Source: JAHFPN01 sp963765745 (GTDB lineage: Bacteria > Pseudomonadota > Alphaproteobacteria > Rhizobiales > Xanthobacteraceae). From it: DNA of 64,000 nt. Position 1 is the stretch's first letter. Each line of letters begins with the position of its first letter. The notes below the pieces were generated by a model. The model was not told where the DNA came from. It made no database searches and worked only from the letters and a program-made list of their open reading frames with translations. Below are positions 27,400 through 39,398 of this stretch, one piece after another. Made by a program: the position numbers and the translations under genes. The stretch spans positions 288,122 through 352,121 of the forward strand of contig CAVXXM010000011.1 in NCBI GenBank assembly GCA_963765745.1, in the 5' to 3' direction.

Positions 27400-29566
27400 A
27401 TGGCCGAGCGGACCGTCGACGTGCTCGTCCCCGTCGCCGTCGACTCACCCTATACATACCGCGTTCCCGAGGCGCTCGTCCTTGCGCCCGGCGACATCGT
27501 CGCCGTGCCGCTGGGGACGCGGCGGGTTTTCGGCTGCGTCTGGTCTTCGGAAGGTGCCGGCGAAGGCAAGAAGCTCAAGGCGGTTACGGGAAAGCTGGAT
27601 CTCCAGCCGCTCACGCCGGAGTTCATGCGTTTCATCGATTGGCTCGCCGACTACACGCTGGCGCCGCGCGGCATGGTGCTGCGCATGGCGTTACGCTTCG
27701 ATGCCGAGGGTGGCGAGGGGCGGCCGCGCGTGGGTGTCCGGCTCGCGGGACCGCCACCCCAGCGAATGACCGCAGCGCGCGCCAAGGTATTGGCGGCGCT
27801 CGCCGATGGCCTCGTGCGCACCAAGGCTGAAGCCGCGCGGGAAGCTGCCGTGTCGGCGGGCACGATCGATGGGCTGTTGGACGAGGGGACGCTCGAAGCG
27901 ATCGTGCTGCCCAAGGAACCCGTTACGCTGCCGCCCGAGCCCGAGCATCCGGGCGCGACGCTTACCGAGCTGCAGGCGGCGGCCGCCTCGGTGTTGCGCG
28001 AGGCGGTGCGCGGGGCCGAGTTCTCGGTGCATCTCTTGGATGGCGTGACGGGCTCGGGCAAGACCGAGGTCTATTTCGAGGCGGTCGCCGAAGTATTGCG
28101 CCGCGGCAAGCAGGCGCTGATCCTGTTGCCGGAGATCGCGCTCACCAACCGCTTTCTCGATCGCTTCGCCGAGCGCTTCGGCACGCGGCCGGCCGAATGG
28201 CATTCGCAGGTCGCGCCGCGCAAACGCGCGCGCACCTGGGAGGCGGTGGCGAGCGGCGAGGTGCAGGTTGTCGCCGGGGCGCGCTCGGCGCTGTTCCTGC
28301 CGTTCAAGCAGCTCGGCCTCATCGTCATCGATGAGGAGCACGATCCGGCCTACAAGCAGGAAGACGGCGTGCACTATCACGCGCGCGATATGGCGGTGGT
28401 GCGCGCGCGGCTGAACGCGGCGCCGATCGTGCTGGCCTCGGCCACGCCGTCGCTCGAAACCGAGGTCAATGCGCGGCGCGGGCGCTACAAGCGCCTGGCG
28501 CTGCCCGAGCGGTTCGGCGGCAGCTCGATCCCGCCGCTCGAAGCGATCGATCTGCGTAAATCGCCGCCGCCGCGCGGGCGCTGGATTTCGCCTCGCCTCG
28601 AAGCGGCGGTGAGCGAAACGATCGAGCGCGGCGAGCAGGCGTTGCTGTTCCTCAACCGGCGCGGCTATGCGCCGCTGACGCTGTGCCGCACGTGCGGCCA
28701 CCGCATGCGCTGCCCCAACTGCGATTCGTGGCTGGTCGATCATCGCTTCCGAAACCGCCTGATCTGCCACCATTGCGGTTTCGCGCTGGCGAAGCCCGAG
28801 ACCTGCCCCAAGTGCAGCGCCGCCGATTCCTTCGTCGCCTGCGGTCCGGGCGTCGAGCGGCTGGAAGAAGAGGTGCATGCGCTGTTTCCCGAAGGCGCGC
28901 ACGCTGGTGCTGTCGAGCGATCTTTCCGGCGGGGTCGAGCGGCTGCGCGCCGAGCTCGATGCGGTGACCAAGGGCGAGATTGACCTCGTGATCGGCACGC
29001 AGCTGGTGGCCAAGGGGCATCATTTTCCGTCGCTCGCGCTGGTCGGCGTGATCGACGCCGATCTCGGGCTCGCCTGGGGCGATCCGCGCGCGGCCGAGCG
29101 CACGTTTCAGCTGCTGCATCAGGTGGTGGGGCGCGCCGGGCGCGCGGCCGCGGCCGGGCGCGGGCTGTTGCAGACCCATCAGCCGGAGCATCCGGTGATG
29201 GCGGCGCTGATCGCGGGCGATCGCGCCGCGTTCTATGACCGCGAAATCGCCGCGCGCGAGGAGGCCGGCCTGCCGCCGTTCGGAAGGTTAGCCAGCCTCA
29301 TCGTCTCGGCTTCCGACGTGCCGAGCGCGCAAGGCTACGCGCAGCGGCTCGCGGCATCGGCGCCGCAGGCCCCGGAAGTGCGGGTGCTCGGCCCCGCCGA
29401 AGCGCCGCTCGCGGTGGTGCGCAAGCGGCACCGGTTCCGGCTGCTGCTCAAGTCGAAGCGCGGCTTCGATCTTTCCGCCTATATTCGCGGCTGGCTCGCC
29501 TCGGCGCCGCAGCCCAAGGGCAGCGTGCGGGTCGTGGTCGATATCGATCCGCAGAGTTTTCTCTGA
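27400..29566 (+). CDS. priA: Primosomal protein N', replication restart helicase (one frameshift)
   Basis: 3'-5' DNA helicase that reloads the replisome at stalled forks. N-terminal DNA-binding domain (VDVLVPVAVDSPYTYRVPE), Walker A in LLDGVTGSGKTEVY, DEEH box in IVIDEEHDPAYKQ, and the paired zinc-binding cysteines in CRTCGHRMRCPNC and CHHCGFALAKPETCPKC. The frame shifts by +1 at 28894-28895 (GAAGGCGCGC; one extra G) between ALFPE and ARTLVLSSDLSGG; the rest of the helicase domain is clean to 29566. Corrected length is about 721 residues. priA normally starts MAERTVDVLVPV as here. Confidence 0.93.
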
Positions 29567-29591
29567 GTTCTCAGGGGCGGGTATACCGACG

Positions 29592-30806
29592 TCAAACCGG
29601 TTTCCTGCCGAGCACGTGCCAGATCTCCAATTCGCCGGCGCCTCTTACCTTGACCGTCCCTTTGGGGGTGAGGATGAAGTCGCGTTCGATCAATTCATAG
29701 GTGTTGCGCGTGATCTGAATCGTTCCGCTTTCGCCATAGGTTTCCATCCGGCTGGCGACATTCACCGCGGCGCCCCAAAGATCGTAGCTGAATTTCTTGC
29801 GCCCGATGACGCCGGCGACCACCGGGCCCGAATTGATGCCGATGCGGAATGCGAGCTGCCGCCCGCCGAATGTGCGTTCGGCTACGGCTGCTTGCATATC
29901 GAGGGCCAGTTGAACGAGAGCCCCGGCGTGATCGGGGCGCGCTCGCGGCACGCCGGCGGCGACCATGTAGCAATCGCCGATCGTCTTGATCTTCTCCAGG
30001 TCGTATTTCTCGACCAGAACGTCGAAGCACTGGAAGACCTCGTTGAGGAGATCGACCAGCCGGAGCGGCGTCATGGTCGCGGCCATCGGCGTGAAGGCGA
30101 CAACGTCGGCAAACAGGATGCTGGCGGCGTCATAGTGTGCGGCGATCGTCTTCTGCTCGGCCTTGAGCGCCTCCGAAATCTCCTTGGGCAGAATATTGAG
30201 GAGCAGCATCTCGGAGCGCTCCTGGAAGAAATTGCGTTGACCGACGAAATAATAGAGTACGGCGAAGCCGAGCGAGATCACCACGCCGACATTAAGCACG
30301 AAGAACCAGGTCACGAACTGCTCCGGCAGGGCCGGTGCGGTCAGGTAGGGTTGCGCGATTCCGCTCAAGATCAGGAGCGCCACCAGGCCGAGCAGCCAGA
30401 ACACGGTTCGCCGCAAGTCCTCCAGCAGGAGCGCCGCGAGCGGGGCGAGCGTCGCCCAAATGATCACCGCGCTGGAATTCTTGAAGCCGCCGAGGCTCGT
30501 CATCAGAAGCCAGGGCAGGATCAGAAACATCAGCAGTTGGCCGAAGCGATAGAAGCCGAGGTGACGGGTGAACGCGAAGATCGCCGTGGTGATCGGCGTG
30601 ATGACCGAATAGGAGAGCGGAATGGTGGCGGCGAGCGGCGCACCCGCCGCGAAATAGACGCCGCCCCAAAACCAAGCCAGCGGCACGATCACCAGCGAGA
30701 GGGCGACGGTGAGCTGCTTTTGCAGGGCGATATCGCTGCTATCCGCGGGGTCGGCGCCGATCTGCAAGACCCGCGCGACAAGCCGCTGAAAAAGGGAGGA
30801 GCCCAT
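29592..30806 (-). CDS. Membrane-bound class III adenylate/guanylate cyclase
   Basis: A 404-residue protein with six predicted membrane helices in the first 190 residues and a cytoplasmic class III nucleotide cyclase domain (about 215-400). Visible cyclase features are SILFADVVAFTPMAA with metal-binding Asp, KIKTIGDCYMVAAG with the second Asp, FRIGINSGPVVAGVIG, and DLWGAAVNVASRM (transition-state Asn/Arg). It should make cAMP (or cGMP) in response to an unknown membrane signal. The ATG at 30806 has GGGAGGAG upstream. It converges on priA and is divergent from the atp operon. Confidence 0.9.
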   Translation of the reverse strand: MGSSLFQRLVARVLQIGADPADSSDIALQKQLTVALSLVIVPLAWFWGGVYFAAGAPLAATIPLSYSVITPITTAIFAFTRHLGFYRFGQLLMFLILPWLLMTSLGGFKNSSAVIIWATLAPLAALLLEDLRRTVFWLLGLVALLILSGIAQPYLTAPALPEQFVTWFFVLNVGVVISLGFAVLYYFVGQRNFFQERSEMLLLNILPKEISEALKAEQKTIAAHYDAASILFADVVAFTPMAATMTPLRLVDLLNEVFQCFDVLVEKYDLEKIKTIGDCYMVAAGVPRARPDHAGALVQLALDMQAAVAERTFGGRQLAFRIGINSGPVVAGVIGRKKFSYDLWGAAVNVASRMETYGESGTIQITRNTYELIERDFILTPKGTVKVRGAGELEIWHVLGRKPV

Positions 30807-31078
30807 CCAGATGACTCTATATCCTCAAATCCGCGCAAAATTCCCTGTGAGCTTTGGCTGCGGTTCGCCGGCGGCCGGATGTCTGCAACGCATTATCCTA
30901 CAAGGCTTTGTGAGTTGTCGGCCGCATCGCGTCTTGTTGCGCCGCAAGAAAGCCTGTGTTACGGAACCGCAGCCTGCAGGGGCGCGGGGGCCCGCGCCCT
31001 TTTTGATGATAATCGAGGCCGAGGGGCCTCCGCCCGACCGGGCTGGAGCGCTCCCTCCCCAAGTCCGAGAGCCGAGGC

Positions 31079-31635
31079 GTGGCCGACGAACCCATCGTAT
31101 CCGGCATGGCCGGTCGTTACGCGACCGCGCTGTTCGAGCTTGCGCTCGAAGAGAAGTCGCTCGACGCGATCGCGCACGACCTGTCGCGCTTCGAAGCGAT
31201 GGTCGAAGGCAGCTCAGACCTCAAGCGCCTGGTGACGAACCCGATCTTCGGCGCCGAAGAGCAAACCAAGGCGCTGAAAGTAGTGCTCGAACGGGCTGAG
31301 ATCGGCGGCCTGACCGCCAAGTTTCTGCTCAGGGTCGCGGAGAACCGGCGGCTGTTTGCAGTCAGCCTCATCATCAAGGCGTTTCGCACGCTCGTCTCGC
31401 GTCATAAAGGCGAAGTGCGCGCCGAGGTCACGGTGGCAGAACCGCTCGCGGAAAAACATCTCGCTTCACTTAGGGAAATGCTCGCCGGCACCACCAAGAG
31501 CGACGTCGCGCTCGATGTGAAGGTCGATCCGAAGATTCTCGGTGGCCTCGTCATCAAGCTCGGCAGCCGCATGGTCGACGCCTCGCTCAAGACCAAGCTC
31601 AATTCGATCAAGCTCGCCATGAAAGAGGTCCGTTA

Positions 31636-31636
<1 letters not shown>
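31079..31636 (+). CDS. atpH: ATP synthase F1 delta subunit
   Basis: A 185-residue subunit that links the F1 head to the peripheral stalk. The N-terminal GRYATALFELALEE and C-terminal KVDPKILGGLVIKLGSRMVDASLKTKLNSI motifs are diagnostic. The start is GTG at 31079. It opens an atpHAGDC operon and overlaps atpA by one base (TAATG). The 272-base gap upstream to the divergent cyclase must hold the operon promoter; I see no further gene there. Confidence 0.96.
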
Positions 31637-33166
<1,530 letters not shown>

Positions 33167-33184
33167 GGCTGGAGACGCGCGGAA

Positions 33185-34060
33185 ATGGCTTCGCTCAAGG
33201 ACCTGCGCAATCGCATCGCCTCGGTGAAGGCGACGCAGAAGATCACCAAGGCGATGCAGATGGTCGCCGCGGCGAAGCTTCGGCGCGCGCAAGTGGCGGC
33301 GGAAGCGGCGCGGCCCTATGCGGATCGCATGAACCGCGTGCTCGGCAATATCGCCGCAGGCATCGATGCGTCCCCGGAATCGCCGAAGTTGCTGCTCGGA
33401 ACCGGCAAAAGCGACGTGCATCTGCTGGTGGTTTGCACCGCCGAGCGCGGTCTGTGCGGCGCCTTCAACTCGTCGATCGTGCGGCTCGCGCGCGAGCGCG
33501 CAAATTCTCTGGCGGCGCAAGGCAAGCAGGTGAAATTCCTCTGCGTCGGGCGCAAGGGTTTCGATCAGCTGAAGCGGCAGTACGAGAAGCAGATACTCGA
33601 GACCGTTGATCTGCGCGCCGTGCGCAGCCTCGGCTATGGGAATGCGGACGCGATCGGAAAGAAGATCGTCGCGCTGTTCGATGAGGGCGCCTTCGACGTC
33701 GCCACGCTCTTTTTTGCACGCTTCAAATCGGTGATCTCGCAGATCCCGACGGCGCAGCAGATCATTCCCGCGGAGTTCCCCGAGACGAAGAAGGAAGCCA
33801 ACAGCGCGATCTACGAATTCGAGCCCGAGGAGGATGAAATCCTCGCCGAGCTGCTGCCGCGCAACATCTCGACGCAAATCTTTAGTTCGCTCTTGGAAAA
33901 CGCGGCCTCGGAACAGGGCGCGCGCATGAGCGCCATGGACAACGCGACCCGCAACGCGGGCGACATGATCAAGAAACAGACGCTGAAATACAACCGCACC
34001 CGCCAGGCGATGATCACGAAAGAACTGATCGAGATCATTTCCGGCGCGGAAGCGCTATAA
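33185..34060 (+). CDS. atpG: ATP synthase F1 gamma subunit
   Basis: A 291-residue central rotor subunit. The N-terminal helix MASLKDLRNRIASVKATQKI(T) and C-terminal helix (ISTQIFSSLLENAASEQ, ARMSAMDNATRNAGDMI) form the coiled-coil shaft; CTAERGLCGAFNSSI is the conserved core. Alphaproteobacterial length. Located between atpA (18 bases) and atpD (22 bases). Confidence 0.97.
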   Translation: MASLKDLRNRIASVKATQKITKAMQMVAAAKLRRAQVAAEAARPYADRMNRVLGNIAAGIDASPESPKLLLGTGKSDVHLLVVCTAERGLCGAFNSSIVRLARERANSLAAQGKQVKFLCVGRKGFDQLKRQYEKQILETVDLRAVRSLGYGNADAIGKKIVALFDEGAFDVATLFFARFKSVISQIPTAQQIIPAEFPETKKEANSAIYEFEPEEDEILAELLPRNISTQIFSSLLENAASEQGARMSAMDNATRNAGDMIKKQTLKYNRTRQAMITKELIEIISGAEAL

Positions 34061-34082
34061 TCCAATTCGGTACGAGGACAGA

Positions 34083-35516
<1,434 letters not shown>

Positions 35517-35540
35517 GCCGCGCCGCGCGGAGATTGAGCG

Positions 35541-35800
35541 ATGCGCAACATGAATAATAAGGTCGTACTTCTGTTACTTCGGCCTCGTCGTCGGCGGGAT
35601 CATCGGCTATCTGACGCGGCCGGAATCGGCCGAGATTCGCATTGGCCCGATGAGTGTCCAGATTACCGGGCCCGGGCCCGCGCAGAGCGGGCCGCTCACC
35701 TCGGACCAGATGCAGCACATCACGCTGCATCGCGGTTCTGGGCGCCATCGTCGGCTTCGGTCTCGGCATCGTGGCCGAGCGCGGCGGCTTCCGCACGTGA
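35541..35800 (+). CDS. Small two-helix membrane protein between atpD and atpC (two frameshifts)
   Basis: A gene not visible in any single frame. Reading from the ATG at 35541 (or 35550), one extra base near 35570 and another at about 35728 must be skipped. The product is then about 85 residues: N-terminal MRNMNNKVVL, a first helix FGLVVGGIIGYLTRP, a Pro/Gly-rich loop (IRIGPMSVQITGPGPAQSG), and a second helix IAVLGAIVGFGLGIVAERG ending GGFRT at a TGA at 35798-35800. Glycine-rich paired helices recall F0 subunit c or AtpI/AtpZ-like helices, but the sequence is not subunit c. I do not recognise the family. Codon pattern and perfect fit between atpD and atpC support a real gene. Confidence 0.6.
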
Positions 35801-35814
35801 GCATCGAATAGACC

Positions 35815-36236
35815 ATGGCCACCTTCTCCTTCGAACTGGTTTCGCCCGCGCGCCTCGTCCATTCGGGCGAGGTCGAGGAAGTGATCGTGCCGGGCCTCGA
35901 GGGCCAGTTCGGCGTGTTCGCCAATCATGCGCCGTTCGTCTCGTCGCTCGGCCCGGCATCCTCACGATCAAAGCCGCGGGCGGCGAGAAGCGGCTCTATG
36001 TGCGCGACGGCTTCGCCGAGGTGAATCCGAAGGGGCTCACCGTGCTGGCCGAGGTCGCGGTGCCGGTCGAGGACATCACCGCCGCTAACATGGCCGACGA
36101 GGTCGCGGATGCGGAGCGCGCGCTTGCCGAGGCCAAGGAAGGTCCCGCGCGCGACAAGGCGGCGGAGCGGGTCGATCAGTTGAAGACGGTTGCCGCACAG
36201 ATGGGCGCGGCTGGCGGCGGGGCGAGCCGGCACTAG
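35815..36236 (+). CDS. atpC: ATP synthase F1 epsilon subunit (one frameshift)
   Basis: Regulatory subunit of F1; about 140 residues when corrected. The N-terminal beta-sandwich (FSFELVSPARLVHSGEVEEV, VPGLEGQFGVFANHAPFV) is clear and the second half continues as RPGILTIKAAGGEKRLYVRDGFAEVN with the C-terminal helices. The frames join near 35949, where CTCGGCCCGGC appears to lack one C (CTC CGG CCC GGC). This is one of the few deletions among the frame breaks in the window. Last gene of the operon, followed by a palindromic repeat. Confidence 0.9.
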
Positions 36237-36253
36237 CAAAAAAAGCGACGGCA

Positions 36254-36296
36254 CCCTGAGGTGCGAGCGCGCGCGAGTCGCGCGAGCACCTTAGGA
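36254..36296. terminator. Palindromic repeat / probable bidirectional terminator after atpC
   Basis: Between convergent atpC and the TRAP binding-protein gene. CCTGAGGTGC (36255-36264) pairs with GCACCTTAGG (36286-36295) with one mismatch, around an inner GCGCGCG/CGCGCG stem. The words CACCCTGAGGTG...GAGCACCTTAGGATGAC resemble a second family of dispersed rhizobial extragenic palindromes, unlike the GTCAT.CCGGG type at 6851 and 10987. No T-run follows, so termination is inferred from structure and position. Confidence 0.5.
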
Positions 36297-36321
36297 TGAC
36301 GGATCGGGTTTCGCGCTCCCC

Positions 36322-37449
36322 CTACAGCGTGTTCACGTCGATCTTCGAATAGATCTCCCGCCAGAGCGCGTCGGCGAATTTCTCCACGTCGGTGCCGATC
36401 TCTTTCTCCAGCTTGCGCCACTTCACGAGATTCTTCTCGTATAGATCGAGGATCGCGTCCGGGTTCTTCACGCCCAGTTGCTTCGCGGCCTCGACGTTGC
36501 GGGCGCGCTCGCCGGCCTTGTACTTGGCGATCCATTCGTCGAAGTCCTTGCCAGCCGGCAACACCTTCACGCCCTTGGTCTTCTTCACCTCTTCGAGCGA
36601 CATCTTGTTCTTGATGATGAAGTTGCCGATCGAGTGTTTAGCGGCGAACAAGGCCGCGTATTTCAGCGTCGAAGTCCGCTGCGCGGGCGTCATTTCCTTC
36701 CAAGCCGCGTAGTTCAGCATCACGCCGATCGCCGGGCCGGTCGTGCCGAGCGAAACGTCGATCACGTACTTGGCGAAGTCGCCGTAGCCGAACGTCTTCA
36801 GCCACTCGGTGATGCCGTAGAGGCAATCGAGGCCGCCGCGCTGCAAGAGGCTCACTGCCTCGGGCAGCGTCGCATTCACGGGTACCGCGCCAGCAAGGTT
36901 CATCAGGAAGGTGCTGCCGCCTGCGGCGCGAATGCGCTTGTTCTTCAGCCCCGCCACCGTGTCGATCGGATCGCGGCAATAGAGCGAGTAGGGCGAACTG
37001 GCGTAGGGCCCGAGCGGCAGTGAGTTGATCTTGCGCCACTCGTCCAGGCACTCCTTGCAGTCGATGAACAGCGTCTCCGCCGTTGCGCCGGCTACCGCCA
37101 CGGTTTCGCCGATGAACTCGATGGTGCTGTAGATCAGGTTGGACGAGGGCACGAGGTTCGGCACATAGATCGGAATGGCGAGGCCTGCTTCCATCACCCG
37201 GTCGGTGACCGCGCTGAACGTGCCCTTGCAGTCGGCGAGCGCACCACCGGCGATCGATTTCCACTTGATCGCGCCGTTGGTCTCCTTGTCGATGCCGGCG
37301 AACATCGCCGGCAGGGCGTCGGAGGTCAGATAGTCCGCCGCCGGCACGCACGATCCGTAGATATAGTCCTTGGCACGAGCCTGTCCCGCGGCAACGGTCA
37401 GGAGCGTGGCGACGGCACACAGAATCGTTCCGACGATGCGAAAGCGCAT
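36322..37449 (-). CDS. TRAP transporter solute-binding protein, DctP family
   Basis: A 375-residue periplasmic binding protein of a tripartite ATP-independent transporter. The start at 37449 gives a Sec signal peptide (MRFRIVGTILCAVATLLTVAA...) and has GGAGGAAT upstream; the in-frame 37527 start is rejected. Conserved stretches include LKNKRIRAAGGSTFLMNLAGAVPVNA and AVSLLQRGGLDCLYG, typical of DctP. The mature part has several cysteines (CKECLDEW, LYCRDP). The membrane subunits DctQ/DctM are not adjacent, so this is an orphan component and its ligand, usually an organic acid, is unknown. Confidence 0.85.
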   Translation of the reverse strand: MRFRIVGTILCAVATLLTVAAGQARAKDYIYGSCVPAADYLTSDALPAMFAGIDKETNGAIKWKSIAGGALADCKGTFSAVTDRVMEAGLAIPIYVPNLVPSSNLIYSTIEFIGETVAVAGATAETLFIDCKECLDEWRKINSLPLGPYASSPYSLYCRDPIDTVAGLKNKRIRAAGGSTFLMNLAGAVPVNATLPEAVSLLQRGGLDCLYGITEWLKTFGYGDFAKYVIDVSLGTTGPAIGVMLNYAAWKEMTPAQRTSTLKYAALFAAKHSIGNFIIKNKMSLEEVKKTKGVKVLPAGKDFDEWIAKYKAGERARNVEAAKQLGVKNPDAILDLYEKNLVKWRKLEKEIGTDVEKFADALWREIYSKIDVNTL

Positions 37450-37573
37450 GGCAATTCCTCCACTCTCCCGGCGGAGCCATTCTTGCGTATTGCGCCGCCT
37501 TTTCAAGCGGGTGAGGCGCATGCCCACCCTAAAGGACGCGATGCATTGTGGGCAGGACCGCCGGGCAACCAGC

Positions 37574-38078
37574 TTAGGCTTTGGCGAATCCGCGGAATTC
37601 CTCCACTACCTGCTCGTAGACCTTGCGCTTGAACGGCACGACCAGGCCGGGCAATCGCTCCAGCTTCTCCCATCGCCATTCGACGAATTCCGGCTCATGC
37701 CCGCCGGCGGGATGCTGCCACGTCGATCTCGGTATCCGCGCCGATGAAGCGCAGCGCGAACCATTTTTGCGTCTGGCCGCGGTACTTGCCTTTCCACGCC
37801 TGGCCGGCGATCGCGCGCGGAATGTCGTAGCTGTACCAGCCCCTGGATTCGGCGAGCTTCTCGACCGAGTGCACGTTGGTTTCCTCGTGCAGCTCGCGCA
37901 GCGCCGCCTTGTAGGGATCTTCCTTGGGATCGACGCCGCCTTGCGGCATCTGCCACACGTGAGTCGCGTCCACGTGCTCGGGCCCGCCGGTACGGCGGCC
38001 GACGAACGCGAGCCCGGCGCGATTGATCAGCATCATGCCGACGCAGGGGCGATAGGGCAGTTGCTCGTACGGGGGCAT
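37574..38078 (-). CDS. rppH: RNA pyrophosphohydrolase, Nudix family (one frameshift)
   Basis: Removes pyrophosphate from 5'-triphosphate RNA (and Ap(n)A) to start mRNA decay. The N-terminus LPYRPCVGMMLINRAGLAFVG is typical, and the Nudix box GGVDPKEDPYKAALRELHEETNV is intact (about residues 48-70). The frame shifts +1 at about 37715 (plus-strand GGATGCTGCCA, one extra base) between GADTEIDVA and HPAGGHEPEFVEW; the second part ends KVYEQVVEEFRGFAKA at 37574. Corrected length is 167 residues, as in rhizobial RppH. It follows yibQ and ctpA in the usual order. Confidence 0.9.
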
Positions 38079-38106
38079 CGGACCGCGCAGGATTGAAGCC
38101 GGGCGT

Positions 38107-39288
38107 TCAGCCCTGCTGCTTAGGCCGCAGGTACAGCACGCTCAAGGGCACGAGCTTGATGCCGCGGGATTCCGCGGCCTTGGCCCAGCGCGCGATGCGC
38201 TCGATCGCGACCGGCGATGCCGAGGCAATGCCGACCGCGCTGCCGTGCTCGGCGGCGATGGCCTCGAGCTTGGCAAGTGCCGCGTCGATCTCGCTCCAGT
38301 TCGGAGCCGTATCGATCACGAGATCGGCCTTGAGGAAGGGGGCCTGGATCGAGCCGGCGATCTGCGCGGCGACGCTCTTTGGCGCGGTGCCGTCGTCGAG
38401 ATAGAGCAGCCCGCGTTTGGCCACATCGCGCAGAATGGGTGAAAGCGCCGCTTCGTTCTCAGTGAAGCGCGCGCCCATCAGATTCATGACCCCGACATAG
38501 CCCTGCAGCCGCGACAGCAACCAGTGCAGCCGGTCGAGGTTCTGCTCGGCGGTCAAGGCGCTGACCAGCGTCTGCGGGCCGGGATCGTTGTCGGGATAGT
38601 CGGCGGGCTCCATGGGAAGCTGCAGCAGCAGCTCATGGCCCTTGGTGCGCGCGCGGCCGGCCCAGCGCGGCATCCCGGTGCCGTAAGGCGCGAACGCCAG
38701 CGTCACGCTCGGCGGCAGCTTGGAGATCGCGTTTCCGGTGGCGGCGGCGCCGATGCCGAGACCGCCGATGACGATGGCGATGCGCGGGCCGCGCGCCCGC
38801 TCCAGTGTCGGATCGACGCGGGCATATTGCTCGAGCGGCCGCTTGCCCTCGGGCGACACGCGCGGGATCGTCCCGTGGCGCGAAGTCTCGACGAAGCGCG
38901 GGTCGGCGATGGGGGCGGCGGCACGCGGATTGACGGTGCCCACGATCTCGGGCTCGACCTCGCTCGTGCCGATGGCGACTTCCCGCCGCTCGCCGGTGCG
39001 GCCATCGATGACGGTGACCGTGCGGCCGGGCTTGGTGTTGTCGACGACGCGCGAGCGTGCGTCCTGCGCGGATGGCGTCGTGCCTTTGGTGGCGTCCTCG
39101 ATCGCGACCACCATGCGCGGCTCGCCGCCGAGCGGATCGTCGACCACCAGGACCCAGCCGATGCCGGCGGCCACGACCACGGTGAGCGCGACGGTGACGA
39201 CCGAAAGAAACGAGAACGGCAGCCTGCTCGCACGCGGGCCGGTGCGCGGTTCAGTGCCGAGAGGCGAGTCGAGATCGTCTGCCGCCAC
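38107..39288 (-). CDS. Divergent polysaccharide deacetylase family protein (YibQ-like)
   Basis: A 393-residue exported protein. A membrane anchor (SFLSVVTVALTVVVAAGIGWVLVV, about residues 26-50) precedes a disordered basic/Pro linker and then a divergent polysaccharide deacetylase domain from about residue 165 (RIAIVIGGLGIGAAATGNAI, GHELLLQLPMEPADYPDNDPGP, GYVGVMNLMGARFTENE, YLDDGTA). The start is GTG at 39288 with GGGGA upstream. Located between ctpA and rppH, as in other rhizobia, suggesting a cell-envelope role. Its enzymatic activity is not established. Confidence 0.88.
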   Translation of the reverse strand: MAADDLDSPLGTEPRTGPRASRLPFSFLSVVTVALTVVVAAGIGWVLVVDDPLGGEPRMVVAIEDATKGTTPSAQDARSRVVDNTKPGRTVTVIDGRTGERREVAIGTSEVEPEIVGTVNPRAAAPIADPRFVETSRHGTIPRVSPEGKRPLEQYARVDPTLERARGPRIAIVIGGLGIGAAATGNAISKLPPSVTLAFAPYGTGMPRWAGRARTKGHELLLQLPMEPADYPDNDPGPQTLVSALTAEQNLDRLHWLLSRLQGYVGVMNLMGARFTENEAALSPILRDVAKRGLLYLDDGTAPKSVAAQIAGSIQAPFLKADLVIDTAPNWSEIDAALAKLEAIAAEHGSAVGIASASPVAIERIARWAKAAESRGIKLVPLSVLYLRPKQQG

Positions 39289-39340
39289 GTTGCGATCCCC
39301 GCTGAACGAATCAATCGCAATTCTAGCACGCCGGAATCCG

Positions 39341-39370
39341 AAGCCCCGCCCGGTTGCCCGGGCGGGGCTT
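39341..39370 (-). terminator. Hairpin terminator downstream of ctpA
   Basis: A perfect 13-base-pair GC-rich stem (AAGCCCCGCCCGG, 39341-39353, with CCGGGCGGGGCTT, 39358-39370) and a 4-base loop, 29 bases past the ctpA stop on the minus strand. No T-run follows on that strand, so it may be an attenuator or RNA-stabilising hairpin rather than a strict intrinsic terminator. Confidence 0.6.
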
Positions 39371-39398
39371 GGAAAGGCGCGAAAGCGGCGCGGGCCGC

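Noticed and set aside
29616..31235. Plus-strand 539-codon frame opposite the adenylate cyclase and into atpH
   Set aside because: Antisense of a clear class III cyclase; composition is that of a shadow frame.
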